NCBI GenBank assembly: GCA_959347315.1
Contig: OY365809.1
Coordinates: 41,733,290-41,797,289, forward strand
From: Bimastos eiseni
Taxonomy: Eukaryota > Annelida > Clitellata > Crassiclitellata > Lumbricidae
Direction of reading: 5' to 3'
Length of the DNA stretch: 64,000 bases
Positions 8,701-18,309 of this stretch are shown piece after piece. The position numbers were made by a program, and so were the translations under genes. Positions within the stretch are counted from its first letter, which is position 1. The number at the start of each line of letters is the position of its first letter. Below the pieces are notes generated by a model. The model saw only the letters and a list, made by a program, of their open reading frames with translations, was not told the origin of the DNA and ran no database searches.

Positions 8701-11306
8701 GTGGAACCATTGATAAACTGAAAATGGTGTTGCCTGTTACCGGTCAGGTCAGAGGGGTTGTCCAGTCTAAAGATGCCAATTGGAGATCCAAGTCCATTGG
8801 CTGTGGAGAATAGAGAGAAGAGGAAGAGGAGTTGCTTAGGTTGGTCGCATTGAGAACGAGAAGAATGCCTGGAAGAGAGAAGATTGGATGGATTGGGTAG
8901 GATTTCTTCAAGAGTCGACAGGGCTCTAATTTGGAGTAGGAAGCCTGTGGGGTGATAAGTAGAGGAGACAGAGGATAAGTAGAGGCAGGGTATTGATGAG
9001 GGGGGAGAACTGAGAGATGCCTTTTGTACGGTGACAATGTGACCACTGCAGTAGGCCAGAGTAGGGCATGTCATTTTAGGGGTGCAACCTAACTTTTGCC
9101 CATTTCTTCAGTGATGGGTCTTAAAAATATATTTTGGGTGTGAGATATTCAATTCTGCTGTCATTTTTGGTGTGACTGGGCTGCCTTTTACTAATAAATA
9201 AAAATTGATGCTGATCCAAGCAATTTACACTAGAGTAGAAGTAACTAGATCATATTGGATAAGAACCATGCAGACATAATTATATATGTTACAGGCAATG
9301 TGTTAAACCAGGGATTTTTAAAAATGCCTTGGCAATTATGAAAACCCTAACCCCGCACCAACCCTAAACCTATAGGCCTACACTAACCCAAACTCTGACC
9401 ATATATCTAACCCTATACCTAACCCTAATCGTAAATAGGGGATTTTACAAATTTCCTAAAAACCAGACGTTTTACAAAAAATGTCTGGTTTCACACATTG
9501 CCAGTGACATATACATGAATAATACATTGATACATGCATAGTTGCATACTTTTGCCTGGTAGGGTGTGCACAGATGAAACAGGTGGCTTGGAGCTGGATG
9601 CAGAGGGTAATCGTCGGAAGCAATGGAAATGGGATGAACAGGGGCGACACGTCCATGCCCCTCCTCTGTATCAGATCACCTGTTCCATCTCGTCAGCCTT
9701 CACGTTCAGCATCTCATCTCAGCATGAAATGACTCTCATCTTCGACCGATCCCACCGCGCGTGTCGTTTCAACGTGGGATCCAGCCATCATGGGGTATGT
9801 GGCTGAAGTCTGCTAAGCATTAATCAATGGGGTTAATCTAAACAATGGCGGTTGCCTAGGCTACAGTTTTCAGAGTTATTGCTGCTTGGTTGGCTATGTG
9901 ATTGCTATGGTTACAGCTGTCAGGACGATTGGAGTTGCTGTTTCTATGGATACGTTTGATTGTTAGTTACAAGTGTCAGTGGTTGCTATGGTTATAGTTT
10001 TGAGTGAAAGGGTTGCTCACAATTTCTGACAGGGCGACCACTTAAGTGGAAGTCTGAACCCCTACTCTCCATGGTACGGTCATGACAGTATATCCATTTG
10101 ACCACTGTGTCCCACAAAGATCGCTGAGCCTAGCCTTACATGGTTAGTTGGCTTAGCGATAATTTCTGTACCAGTTACCCTTCTTTTTGTTTTCAGATTC
10201 TCATGAAGAGGCATCCATTAGCATCGGATATATGGAATGAAAGCGAATTGTACATAAAGACCATAAAATCACGAATTGGGTAATAATCGTTTCTACTTTG
10301 AATCCACTGATTTCTCAGCAATTGTCTGCTGTAGTGTTCGCAAATGTGAGCTAACTCACACATACAATTATAACTTAATGTCTCAAGTGATTGTATAATG
10401 CAGAAATCTTGGGAGCTTACTAGCAGGCCTTACTAATCAGCCTATGAATCTCTGGATGGCAATGGTTAAATGAGCAGTAGGACGTGCTGGAAGCCTAGCA
10501 TGGCTGCCATACAGTTAAATTAAACTCCTGTAGCAACTTGTCATCATTCATTCAATATGGTGCTAGTAAAAGTATCAAAATGATGCTGGTAAATAATAAC
10601 ATATTCGACATGGTGCTGGTAAAGATTCAATATGATACTGGTAAAAATTCAGGTCTAGGACATTACCCCCACCCGGACATTACCCTCCCCCTAGGACATT
10701 ATCCCAAGACATTACATAATTAAAGTATATGTGTGTATTTATGTATGTATATACTTATGTATGCAATGCTGCATGTATGCATATAGGCATGTTATTATGT
10801 ATGTGTGTATGTATGCATATAGGTATGCATAGAGGTATGTATATATGTATGTATGTATAATAATAATAATTATACAGACAATTTATATGGTGCCGTATGT
10901 GTGTATATATACATGTATGTATGCATGAACACATATATACATGTATGTATGTATTTATGTATGTATGTATGTATATATGCACTATGAAAATATTGTGATG
11001 TCCGTCCGGGGGTAATGTCCGGGGGTAATATCCTGATACCAAAGATTCAGTATGGTGCTGGTATAGATTCAATGTGGTGCTGGTGAAGATTCAATAGATG
11101 GTGTTGGTAAAGTGCTTTGTGCATCACTGCATTTAAACTGTTGCAGTGATATTCTCCAGAAGACTTCGACGCTCCTTAAACTTCCAGGTTCTCCTCGACC
11201 AGAGGGTTCCCTCACTCCACTGGCGCTCCAGAGGCGACGACAGGCACCATCTTCCACGACACCCAGGCGAGGAGGATCCCATATATTGCCGGCTATCAAT
11301 CACTAG
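2088..11306 (+). CDS. ERICH6-like: ERICH6-like protein (glutamate-rich protein 6 / FAM194 family), split gene
   Basis: Assembled exons: 2088-2184, 2785-2999, 3448-3495, 4307-4806, 4893-5262, tentative 5843-5858, 6265-6398, 6805-6893, 8192-8338, 9563-9794, 10197-10279, 11147-11306. All have AG acceptors and GT donors, and phases match throughout, giving about 696 residues; from memory, vertebrate ERICH6 is of similar length. In order: an N-terminal CQTDWSWL motif like the VQTE.SWL stretch of ERICH6; Ser-rich linker; a Glu/Asp run; a C2C2-like pair (CTFCG and YCC); a basic linker; TINYQLS; then the FAM194 domain with FYPSGQIAV, GGLELDAEGNRRKQWKW, RHVHAPP and CRFNVG. The C-terminus KSRIGDILQKTSTLLKLPGSP fits the family's end. 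Start: the first ATG of the exon at 2087; an upstream exon is possible. The role in animals is poorly known; vertebrate ERICH6 is reported mainly in testis and ciliated tissue (weak recollection). Least sure: the 5843 microexon and the 4806 donor. Confidence 0.83.
2310..2460 (+). mobile_element. LINE reverse-transcriptase C-terminal fragment
   Basis: Plus-strand translation contains QQRFRWVGHVERMPVVRIQR followed by stops. This is the typical RW.GHV.RMP tail found after the RT domain of RTE/Jockey-like non-LTR elements. It lies in the first intron of the ERICH6-like gene and is dead. Confidence 0.6.
2650..2765. repeat. GAT/CAT triplet repeat
   Basis: Imperfect GAT-type triplets just upstream of the second ERICH6-like exon. 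The His-rich minus-strand open frame here is a product of the repeat. Confidence 0.8.
3030..3100. repeat. TTA/ATT triplet repeat
   Basis: A run of tta/att units directly after the exon ending at 2999. It makes a Tyr/Phe-only translation that is not coding. Confidence 0.8.
4133..4280 (-). mobile_element. tRNA-derived SINE fragment (tail part), minus strand
   Basis: Matches the body and tail of the SINE at 32325-32545 in reverse: gaaatttgatat..cttcttcca, cagagcaattgtgcgc.gaggac, ttgctcaaggtccctatacagtg. It stops within about 27 bases of the 4307 exon, so the splice acceptor region lies beside the SINE end. Confidence 0.65.
4307..4806 (+). CDS. ERICH6-like exon: acidic run, C2C2-like motif and basic linker
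   Basis: Follows tttcag at 4301-4306. It encodes about 45 residues that are mostly Glu/Asp, then GICTFCGEEKKPFPSLEDQ and DLYCCSDF (four cysteines in a CxxC...CC arrangement), then a long Lys/Arg-rich linker. The donor is chosen at 4806/4807 because it gives phase 2, matching the next exon. The donor (gtcggt) is weak and other donors inside the exon are possible. Confidence 0.65.
4893..5262 (+). CDS. ERICH6-like exon of unrecognised content
   Basis: An open stretch of 123 codons from a ctgcag acceptor to an AAG|gtgatt donor, including HPFIPLVKSGTLLSGG and FWLWGQCITGLDVYVLNRAQM. It is in phase with its neighbours but I see no match to the vertebrate ERICH6 I remember, where the basic linker runs more directly into the TI.YQLS segment. 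It may be an invertebrate-specific insert, an alternative exon, or a separate short gene. Confidence 0.5.
5318..5362. repeat. 17-bp tandem repeat
   Basis: Three head-to-tail copies of tttgattgcaatctca in the intron after the exon ending 5262. Confidence 0.75.
5415..5690 (+). repeat. Dispersed repeat, copy 1 (inverted partner at 34340-34640)
   Basis: Shares with the complement of 34340-34640 the blocks tgattgaattgtcgggg, ggttcaacccccc, ccagttaattct, gatcggctttcagtg, caggtttcaggttcataa and caaaccctgg, in the same order. No coding frame recognised; class unknown. Confidence 0.65.
5905..5960. repeat. CAT/CGT triplet repeat
   Basis: Imperfect catcat/cgtcgt run in an intron. Confidence 0.75.
6805..10279 (+). 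CDS. Exons encoding the FAM194 domain core
   Basis: Exons 6805-6893, 8192-8338, 9563-9794 and 10197-10279. The junction 6893/8192 creates the diagnostic GNVFYPSGQIAV; the junction 8338/9563 gives NGSTRVCTDETGG; the exon at 9563 carries GNRRKQWKW, HVHAPP, an LIF..S..CRFNVG strand and then SHHG. This domain is predicted to be mostly beta, ending in the helical KSRIG segment. Confidence 0.85.
6895..7245 (+). mobile_element. tRNA-derived SINE, second type
   Basis: Contains a tRNA-like A-box region (gttagcatgccgga) and a B-box-like gggtcaaatccc about 35 bases on, then a tRNA-unrelated body and an A/C-rich end. It starts at the donor of the 6805-6893 exon: the donor gtatcc is almost the first base of the insertion-like sequence. 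Not related in sequence to the SINE at 32325. Confidence 0.5.
7270..7405. repeat. Minisatellite of 36-bp units
   Basis: Tandem units of the type cagtcaatcaaccaagcag alternating with tcattcaaccagtcag. The Ser/Gln/Asn frame across it is spurious. Confidence 0.8.
7640..7890. repeat. Minisatellite of 18-21-bp units
   Basis: About 13 units of cttagacttcattatcatcat with small length changes, in the intron between the exons ending 6893 and starting 8192. The LRLHYHH and MKSKMMI frames on the two strands are repeat artefacts. Confidence 0.9.
7890..8165. repeat. Direct duplication flanking the 8192-8338 exon, left copy
   Basis: Aligns with 8440-8690 through shared blocks: cttcagatat, taataag..aatac, ggaaacatgatg, gcattagaattct, gtagttta.gaaaacta, aatctaacctta, tttttgagagaaaat and gactgttg. 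See the finding on this duplication. Confidence 0.7.
8440..8690. repeat. Direct duplication flanking the 8192-8338 exon, right copy
   Basis: Partner of 7890-8165, in the same orientation. Confidence 0.7.
9340..9495. repeat. Degenerate CCCTAA-like tract and adjacent hairpin
   Basis: Several cctaaccctaa-type words between 9346 and 9430, interrupted and decayed, followed at 9460-9493 by an inverted repeat aaccagacgtttt / aaaatgtctggttt with a four-base loop. Confidence 0.55.
10493..10556 (+). repeat. Dispersed 110-bp repeat, partial copy
   Basis: Shares gcatg.ctgccatacagtt.a...actcctgt with copies at 14493-14612 and 15999-16112 (plus) and 3795-3900 and 51240-51340 (minus). Confidence 0.55.
10548..11110. 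repeat. 23-bp minisatellite split by a palindromic-ended insertion
   Basis: Units of attcaatatggtgctggtaaag occur at 10548-10655 and resume at 11038-11110. Between them, at about 10660-11030, lies a segment whose ends are inverted copies of ggacattacccccacc and whose middle is a gtat/catg microsatellite. Confidence 0.65.
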
Positions 11307-11519
11307 CAATTGATTGAATGTCTCTGTGAGCAGCAGTTCTAATGCTTGTTCAGTGAAAAAAAATGGAAGTATTCTGGTAATTCTAATTAATTAGTAACTT
11401 CTATTTACAGATGAACCGAAACTCTGCTCGGAGTTTCGTAGTACTCGACATTACTTCGGCAAACAATGGGTCCAAGTTTTAATAGATATCAGCTTTAAAT
11501 TTTCTCTTTTGAAAACGAA

Positions 11520-11525
11520 AATAAA
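11520..11525 (+). terminator. Candidate polyadenylation signal of the ERICH6-like gene
   Basis: AATAAA 214 bases after the stop codon at 11304-11306; AT-rich sequence follows. Confidence 0.55.
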
Positions 11526-11529
11526 ATTT

Positions 11530-13107
11530 ATTTATTTACAGAATAGCAATCGACTTAACTGCAACACAAATACTGTTACTATTGGTACTTAATAGTTACT
11601 ATTTTCTATTGTAAACTGAGGCAAAACCAAGAGATCAGTAAAATTGTGAGAACTGCCAAACTAAAAATCAAGAACATGGGACTTATTTTAAATATGCGGA
11701 ACTCGGACTCGATGCAACTCAACTCAAAAGATTTGATATTCATACTTGACACTCGGTTCATCCTTACTTCTATTGTACCAGACACCCAATGCACAAGACA
11801 TTGAGTCATTGACCGATGGCGCACGAAAACCAAAGTTGTAAATGAGACGAAGCTGCTGTAGTCTTGTATGAAACCAGCTTTATACAAAGATCCTTCTCAA
11901 TTAATATTTTAATATCTAATTTTAAAACTCGTGTTATGATTAGTCACTAAGTTGTAACATACAGTGTATCCTTTGAGTGAGATTTTGTTTTGTTAAGGCA
12001 TGTTATGATTACAAGTTGTATCAGAGTGAATTGTTGAGAGTAACGTTGACCAGTTTAGAGCGATCATTGCATGGTGTGATAGAGTGCTTAAGTGGCCTCA
12101 AATGGCTGGTGTCGAAGCAGACTCATTGTTGGCTATCTCGGGAATGTTAGAAAGGCCACACTGTTGTGTGGCAACACAGTGTGGCTATGTGGCATTGATA
12201 ATTATCAAATGATGGGCTATGTCATGTTATAATAAGTAATCCGTCATCGTGTAAATGCACAACTAACATGCTTTTCACATGAATTTCAACGTTGTGCTTT
12301 TCCCTCAAAATACGCATAACTAAACGTAACTTTTGTATACAACTTCGTCAGAAGCCCTCCTTTTCCACAAATTGCAACATGGTGTTTCACCAAAACTCAT
12401 CTAACAATCACAGTATCGGCTTCGTCATCCAAACGTTGCACTATCATTTATGCATACTTTGAATAAATCTTTGAAAGAAAACACGTCTGCTGCAAGCTTC
12501 ATAAATCTTGAGTAAACTGCATTGCTCTATAATTCTCGGCCTCTTCTATGCCATAAAACCTTAACAACTTTCCATACGTCTTTGCGACCACTTCTCTGCA
12601 TCAAAACTTTATTATTTCTCAACCTATTCAAAGCATCACAACCAGAGGTTTCCAACTTGCTATGCGTTTTCGAAACCTTTTCAGTCTTCAATAAGCCTAC
12701 ACGGAACGTGTTCCTCTCCCGCGCGTATTTGCCTTCTGAAAATCATAAGTTCTAAATTTCGCGCATGTTTTCAAAATTGCTTCAATGTGTACAACTTTTA
12801 AAGTCCAGCATTTATGTAGCGCCCCTTCCAGAAACCTACTCAGGAGCGCTCCCAGCCCACCCACGACTATAAAATAAGACATGAGGACTTGTAAGGTTGG
12901 GCCACAAGCAATAAGCGGAGCTCAAATGGGAGATCGTTCCATATTTGAAGGGCCTACGACTGATTGGGAAAGCACTGGGCTGCCTAATAGCCAAGCGAGC
13001 ACGTCTTCCCAATCTTGTCTTCTTAGAGGTTAATTGAGAAGTACAAGGTCATGGCAGATGGGTTTTGGCTGGGAGTGCTTCTGAGCAGGTATCTTGGAAT
13101 TTAGGCG

Positions 13108-13159
<52 letters not shown>

Positions 13160-14590
13160 CGTGTGTTTCCGCAAACAGGAAAAGAGGAGCCAACCGAACC
13201 ATTGTTTCGCAGCTATTTGGGTGGGCAGCTATAGGCCTAGTCTTTCCTCTGGCGCAGTTTCCAACGCAAGTGTTGATGACGACTTCCGCAAGTGTTGCGC
13301 ACAAGGTCAGATAAGCGACGAAGGTAGTCGAGAAATCGAAACCAGAGAAGACAAATGATCATCCTTCTATATGGCGAAATCGGAGCCAATATTAAAAAGA
13401 ACATTGCAACTATCACTTAAATAGGCCTAGCCGCCGAATAGTGACCTAATTGGCTTTCGGAAAGTGGGAAACACAATGTGCATGAGTCTGAAGCTCAGGT
13501 ACATTGTAGGGCCTATAGCAATTAGAACGTACGAGGTGCTACCAGCGTGATAAAAAAAACTTTTAAGGATGTCGTATGCTTTCCAAGTCTATATTCTTGT
13601 AGCACGCTGGCGAAGGAATTTAGTTTGGCCTATGCAATTTATAAGTTAATAAAGACGATAAAAAAAATTTGCACGATATCGCAGTTGTCGTTGCATAAAG
13701 GCATCGGTGTTGCTTTTCGTACGTACTCCTAGTCATAGTTCTAACGATGTTCGTGATAGGAGTTAAGAACACGATATACATGCTGATGTTATCCCGTAGC
13801 TCAACAACCAGTCAGTATTTCATACTTTAGCTACGGCTGCTGCTATGTGGGCGTTGCCAATGGTGATGCGTTAGGCGTGGTCAAGGCCTGGAAGCGGCTG
13901 ATGCTCAATTACCCGACACTGCTCGAAAGCGAAGAATTTGTCTTCCTGAAGCGAATATATAAAAACGTACGCGGTGTAACATAGCTCCTCTCACAGAATA
14001 ACCTTGTCAGTTTGAAACTGAAGATAATTAGTATAAAAAGACAGGTCACAAATCATCGGAATAGCCTACGACGCCCAAATACAGCCGAGTGTTCTCATAC
14101 GCCATGGGAACGAGGCCACGCAAATATATTTCTGCGATCAGTTCTAACTTGCTGACACTTAGCTATTCGTGTATTTTGAAGATTCTAAACTATTTAATTA
14201 GGCCTACAAATCTCTACTTTCAGTCATTCACCCATCTATCACTCAATTCATCCACTTAGACATCAATCCATCCATCAGTAGGGCGTGAATTCATCTCTGA
14301 TGCATGTCCGATGCATTTGTCATTCATTTTCACTTGATAAATTTTTTAAACAGCTGATAGATAAATAAAACGATGCCATTGTCCAATCACGTGATCAATC
14401 AGTTGACGTTGATACCACCTGTTCTCTCGTATATTGGTAAATTTAAACTCGTATATAAAAAACGTAGTGTACGCCTACGTCTAATTTAGCACGTTGCATG
14501 ACTTCTGACAGTTGAATTCGACTCCTGTCAATAGGCTGTTACGACTTGTCATCATTCGATAGTGCTATGTTTGTAATCATACTGCGTTCT
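11530..14590. other. Intergenic, no gene seen
   Basis: AT-rich unique sequence with a LINE 3'-end hairpin at 12811-12860 (gtagcgcccc...gagcgctccc) and a TA microsatellite at 13110-13158. The Tyr-Ile open frames over the microsatellite are artefacts. Confidence 0.55.
13110..13158. repeat. (TA)n microsatellite
   Basis: About 24 uninterrupted TA units. Confidence 0.95.
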
Positions 14591-14612
14591 GTCAATTTGA
14601 AATCAAGTGAAA
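14493..14612 (+). repeat. Dispersed 110-bp repeat, full copy
   Basis: gttgcatgacttctgacagtt.aattcgactcctgtcaat..., gtaatcatactgcg.tctgtcaatttga; the same order of blocks recurs at 15999-16112. In both cases a TTA-triplet tract follows directly, suggesting a SINE-like tail. Confidence 0.65.
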
Positions 14613-14678
<66 letters not shown>

Positions 14679-14730
14679 GTCTATTATTATTATTATTAGC
14701 CTATTATTATCATTATTATTATTAAGTCAC
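14612..14730. repeat. (ATT)n microsatellite
   Basis: Long run of att triplets with two short interruptions, directly after the dispersed repeat. Confidence 0.95.
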
Positions 14731-15089
14731 TATCTATAGCCGACTTCTAAGCAGATGTGTCTCAAAAACAAACCGTGACCATTTCCATAAACTGCCTGAG
14801 GAAAGAATTCGAATTTTCAGGCAAAGCTTATTTTTCAGAAGGATTGTAATTTTGCAATTTAAATGTAATCGAACATTGATATAGCGCCACTCGAGATGAT
14901 CGAATAAGCCCGCTCGAGCCATCGCATAGATTGCGGTAACGCGTAACAGTCAGATCTTTAAGAAGAAACCGAAGAAAAAGCTCATTAACCCAGGAGTCAC
15001 GAGTTAGTAATAATTATGTATCGCATTGATAGCTAAGCTTCGTTCAAATGTAAGAACACGCAATTTAATTGTCTTCTTTAGTTTTCTGC

Positions 15090-15665
15090 CTTTTTGGCAG
15101 GCTCGTATGTCCAATGTCGCCACTTCTATCTGTTCTGGGGCTCCTCTTTTTTCTTCTTGTAGTCGTCTCCTTCCATCATCCAGTTCAAAATCATTTTTCT
15201 CGGTCTTCCTCTTGTTTTCTCACCCTTCATTTTTCCCTCGATGATGTTTCGTAGTAGGGAGTCGCCTCTTACATGTAGTATGTGTCCAATCCATCTTCTT
15301 TGTCATTCTCTTATTGTCTTCAACATTGATCTTTTCTCTCCTACCGTTTGTAATACCTCTTTCTTTGTCCTGTGTTCTGTCCAACTAACTTTTTCCATTC
15401 TTCGCCAAATCCACATTTCCAATGCTTCTAATCTTTTTTGTCTTCTTCTCCTGTTGTCCATGACTCTGATCAATAAAGGACCATGCTCCATATCATCGTT
15501 TTGATCGTTTTCTTTTTCAAGTTGCTATTTAGTTATCATCTCAGAAGTTCTTTCCTTTGTAAAATGCATCTTTTCCCATTCCTATTCTTCCTTTAATCTC
15601 TGCATGGCACCTCGTGTCTTGTGTAATCATGCTTCCTAGGTATCAGAATCTTCTCATACCTCTTC
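15090..15665 (-). mobile_element. LINE (RTE/Jockey-like) reverse-transcriptase C-terminal fragment
   Basis: Minus-strand translation gives, in order, YLGSMITQDTRCHAEIKGRI, RQKRLEALEMWIWRRMEKVSW, QRRWIGHIL and LLRNIIEGKMKG with GRPRK. This is the standard order of the RT C-terminus and tail of endonuclease-RT LINEs. Stops and frame changes show it is inactive. Confidence 0.85.
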
Positions 15666-15998
15666 ATCTTCTGCTGGTTTTAATATTACTCCTCATAGTT
15701 TGATTTGTATAATTAATAACCGTATTTGTTTCTGTTCTCACACTTGAGTAATAATTGAAAATAAAATTGACTTGACTTGACTTGGCTTGACTTGACTCCA
15801 CTCAGCCTAATCGTAATAATAGACGCCATATATGATAAAGCACATTTCAAAATCTAAGCGCAGCGTGACAGCTTATTCACGAGCGCCGTAATTTTCAATA
15901 TGTTTTCATTGATATAATTTTCTACATTTAATTGTTCCCAACAAATTGCCCAAGGCAAAAGCTGCCCTCTGTAAAATGAAAGCACAGCAGATTGGCCT

Positions 15999-16112
15999 CT
16001 TGCATGACTGCCGTACAGTCAACTCGACTCCTGTTGAGCTTTTTATCATATGTTATTAAATTAGGCCTTCTTGTAATCTTACTGCAGTTTATCAATTTGA
16101 ATTAATAAATAC
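15999..16112 (+). repeat. Dispersed 110-bp repeat, full copy
   Basis: Matches 14493-14612 (ttgcatgactgccgtacagtcaa.tcgactcctgt, then gtaatcttactgcagtttatcaatttgaa) and is likewise followed by a TTA tract. Confidence 0.65.
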
Positions 16113-16281
16113 AAATATTATTATTATTATATTTTGGCCTATTATTATTATTTTTCCCTAGATGTACATATGATCCCTCGGGATTCAAAGAATGTGTGGG
16201 CATTGTTCTGGAATGGCTAGTCTTCGCAGATGGTTTTATTATTATTACTATTGTTATAACTATTATTATGATTATTATTAT

Positions 16282-16765
16282 TATGAAAATGGTCCCTCAG
16301 GTTCAATGAGAATACAGAAGTGTGTTAACGGTTTTCGTCCCCATCGGGCTGAACGAAAGAGCCTCTGAATGCCGCTGCATTAAAACGTTGTGTACAAATA
16401 GATATACGTTGAAAAAGATGAGTTGTTTCGCGTGGATTTCCCGTTGCCTGTGTCATACGACGGCCAAGCTCTCGTAGAAACTCCATTCCGGTACGGTTTA
16501 GGCTATGGGAACAAGTGATTCGATGGCCACTGGCACAAAATCATGCGTGGTGGGGAGGGATAAGTACTTGATGTACTTTTGTTCTGCGGCATGTTCTGCT
16601 GCACCTCCGCTGGTTGATGCCGTCAGGTGTACATAAGAGGATGCGCATGAGTGAATGGCTGTTGCGTCCCATGGTAGGTGCTTGCCTCTCGCCCATGGGA
16701 TTAATGTGGCGCCATCTGGTCTTTTGCCGTCGGCGCGGATCAGTCCCGATGGTTCTCTTCAGCTC
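16282..16765 (-). mobile_element. LINE 3' fragment (RT C-terminus), interrupted by a hAT element
   Basis: Minus-strand translation contains LIRADGKRPDGATLIPWARG, HLTASTSGGAAEHAAEQK and FVPVAIESL. These words recur in RT-bearing elements of marine invertebrates. The 3' part repeats in the opposite orientation at 25905-26130. The upstream part of the same LINE resumes at 18082-18300 beyond the inserted hAT element. Confidence 0.8.
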
Positions 16766-16773
16766 TCCAAGTT

Positions 16774-18073
16774 CAGTGGCGTAGCGAGGGGGCGAACCGC
16801 CACAGGCGGCACTTGTCTTAGGGGCGGCATTTTCGGGAAAAATAAATAAAAAATAATTTTTGCATAACTTGCATTCTTCAAGATTCTTGCTGCTGTTGTC
16901 TAAACCTAAAGCTTTTTTGCTATTTCTCGACTTAAAACTAACATATACGATATACAGAAGGACCTCCGAATGGCACCTAGTGTTAATCGATACGCTGCAA
17001 AATGGCAATGCCGCCTCTGTCTCTCTTGCCATGACTTTTGCACCTATAAAATGAAATAAATTTTGCAATCATAATAATGCGCAAATTCACAATCGAGATT
17101 TAACTTAAATAGAAGTTGGATTTATCAAAAAATCTTTCTTAATTGGAATTTGGGTTGATGAAAGGGTTATTGCCTAAACATAATTTAGACTTTCAAAACT
17201 AAAACTAATTAAAATAAACTAATTAAAACCTACTTAGGACTCACAATTTGAGAATCACTACATTCAAATTTAGCAATTCTTTCAGTTGAACGCTCTTTGA
17301 CAGGCACAATTAATTTTGACAGGGTTATTAGTAATTTTGCTGCAGGGAAAGCAAGAAAGCACGAAAAGTACATTTTTAAATTGTAACAGTTGACAGGTAT
17401 AATGAAAGTATGAGACCGTACCGTATCCGTATGATAAGTTCATTCATTAATTCATTACGAAAATTTACATAGCGCCCCTTCAAGGTTACTACTCATGAGC
17501 GCTCCAATTAGTCAAAGTTATCAGTTATTAATATATTCTAAGTACCATACTTACTATGGTCTCACTATGACTAAATTATTGTTTAGGCCTAAGACTTTCT
17601 TTTCAATACATATAGAGAAAGAATAGGCCCCAAGATTTGTATTGTTTTATTTTAATTGTATGAAGACTTTTTATAATTTTCGATCTAGCCTGCAAGACGT
17701 TTAGTAACTTTATTGTGAGACTTGGTTTATTTATTTGTTTTATAACTGGTTAATTTCTTAATTAATACAATCTTAATCTATTTTCATATCTTTATATCTA
17801 ATGATAATGCATTTTAATTACTCAAAGGACATACAGCTTTTAATGTCGACAGTGCATGCTGATGCTGCTACTAACTGTAGGCCCTACAATGATTTGAATA
17901 CTGAATAGAATAATCGTAATGTATATAAGAGCTTAATGAAAGCACTCAAAAGAGGCGCCCTATGCCTATCTCGGTGTAGGCTTGTATATGCAAGAACGAA
18001 GTGATGGAAAAATAGGCAGAGGCGGCATTTTGTACCTTCGCCCCAGGCGGCGCTTTGCCTCGTTACGCCGCTG
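16774..18073. mobile_element. hAT-type nonautonomous DNA transposon, 1300 bp
   Basis: Terminal inverted repeats cagtggcgtagcgagg (left) and the complement of cctcgttacgccgctg (right) differ at two of 16 positions. The 8-bp target duplication tccaagtt lies at 16766-16773 and 18074-18081. Eight-base duplications and CAG..GGCGTA termini are typical of hAT. No transposase frame is present. A LINE 3'-end hairpin occurs inside at 17460-17505. It interrupts a LINE, so it is younger than that LINE copy. Confidence 0.9.
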
Positions 18074-18081
18074 TCCAAGTT

Positions 18082-18300
18082 ATTTCATTGATGACAGAGT
18101 GTCGTGCTGTTCTTCCCATTGATCTTCTGCAGAACAGTCCGTGATGCCCACCCGGATCGACGCTCTCCCCGCACTGACTTGGATGCGGTGCACAGAGCAC
18201 TAGTCCTAAACGGAGTCCCGCCGCAACCCTGCTACCAGACCATTGCTCAAGATTTCTCACCCCACCAAAGGTGTGCGTTTGCAACTGATAAGATACATTG
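18082..18300 (-). mobile_element. LINE RT fragment, continuation of the interrupted copy
   Basis: Minus-strand frame contains HGLFCRRSMGRTARHSVINE, the segment that precedes RADGKRPDG in this LINE family. Together with 16282-16765 it forms one LINE 3' fragment split by the hAT element. Confidence 0.75.
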
Positions 18301-18309
18301 CAATCATAG

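Noticed and set aside
8676..9074. Two overlapping minus-strand frames of 100-132 codons
   Set aside because: Pro/Ser/Leu-rich complement of a purine-rich, probably LINE-derived intron segment; no homology and no splice context.
16541..17068. 175-codon minus-strand protein
   Set aside because: Chimera of hAT sequence and an out-of-frame part of the LINE; the true LINE frame is a different one.
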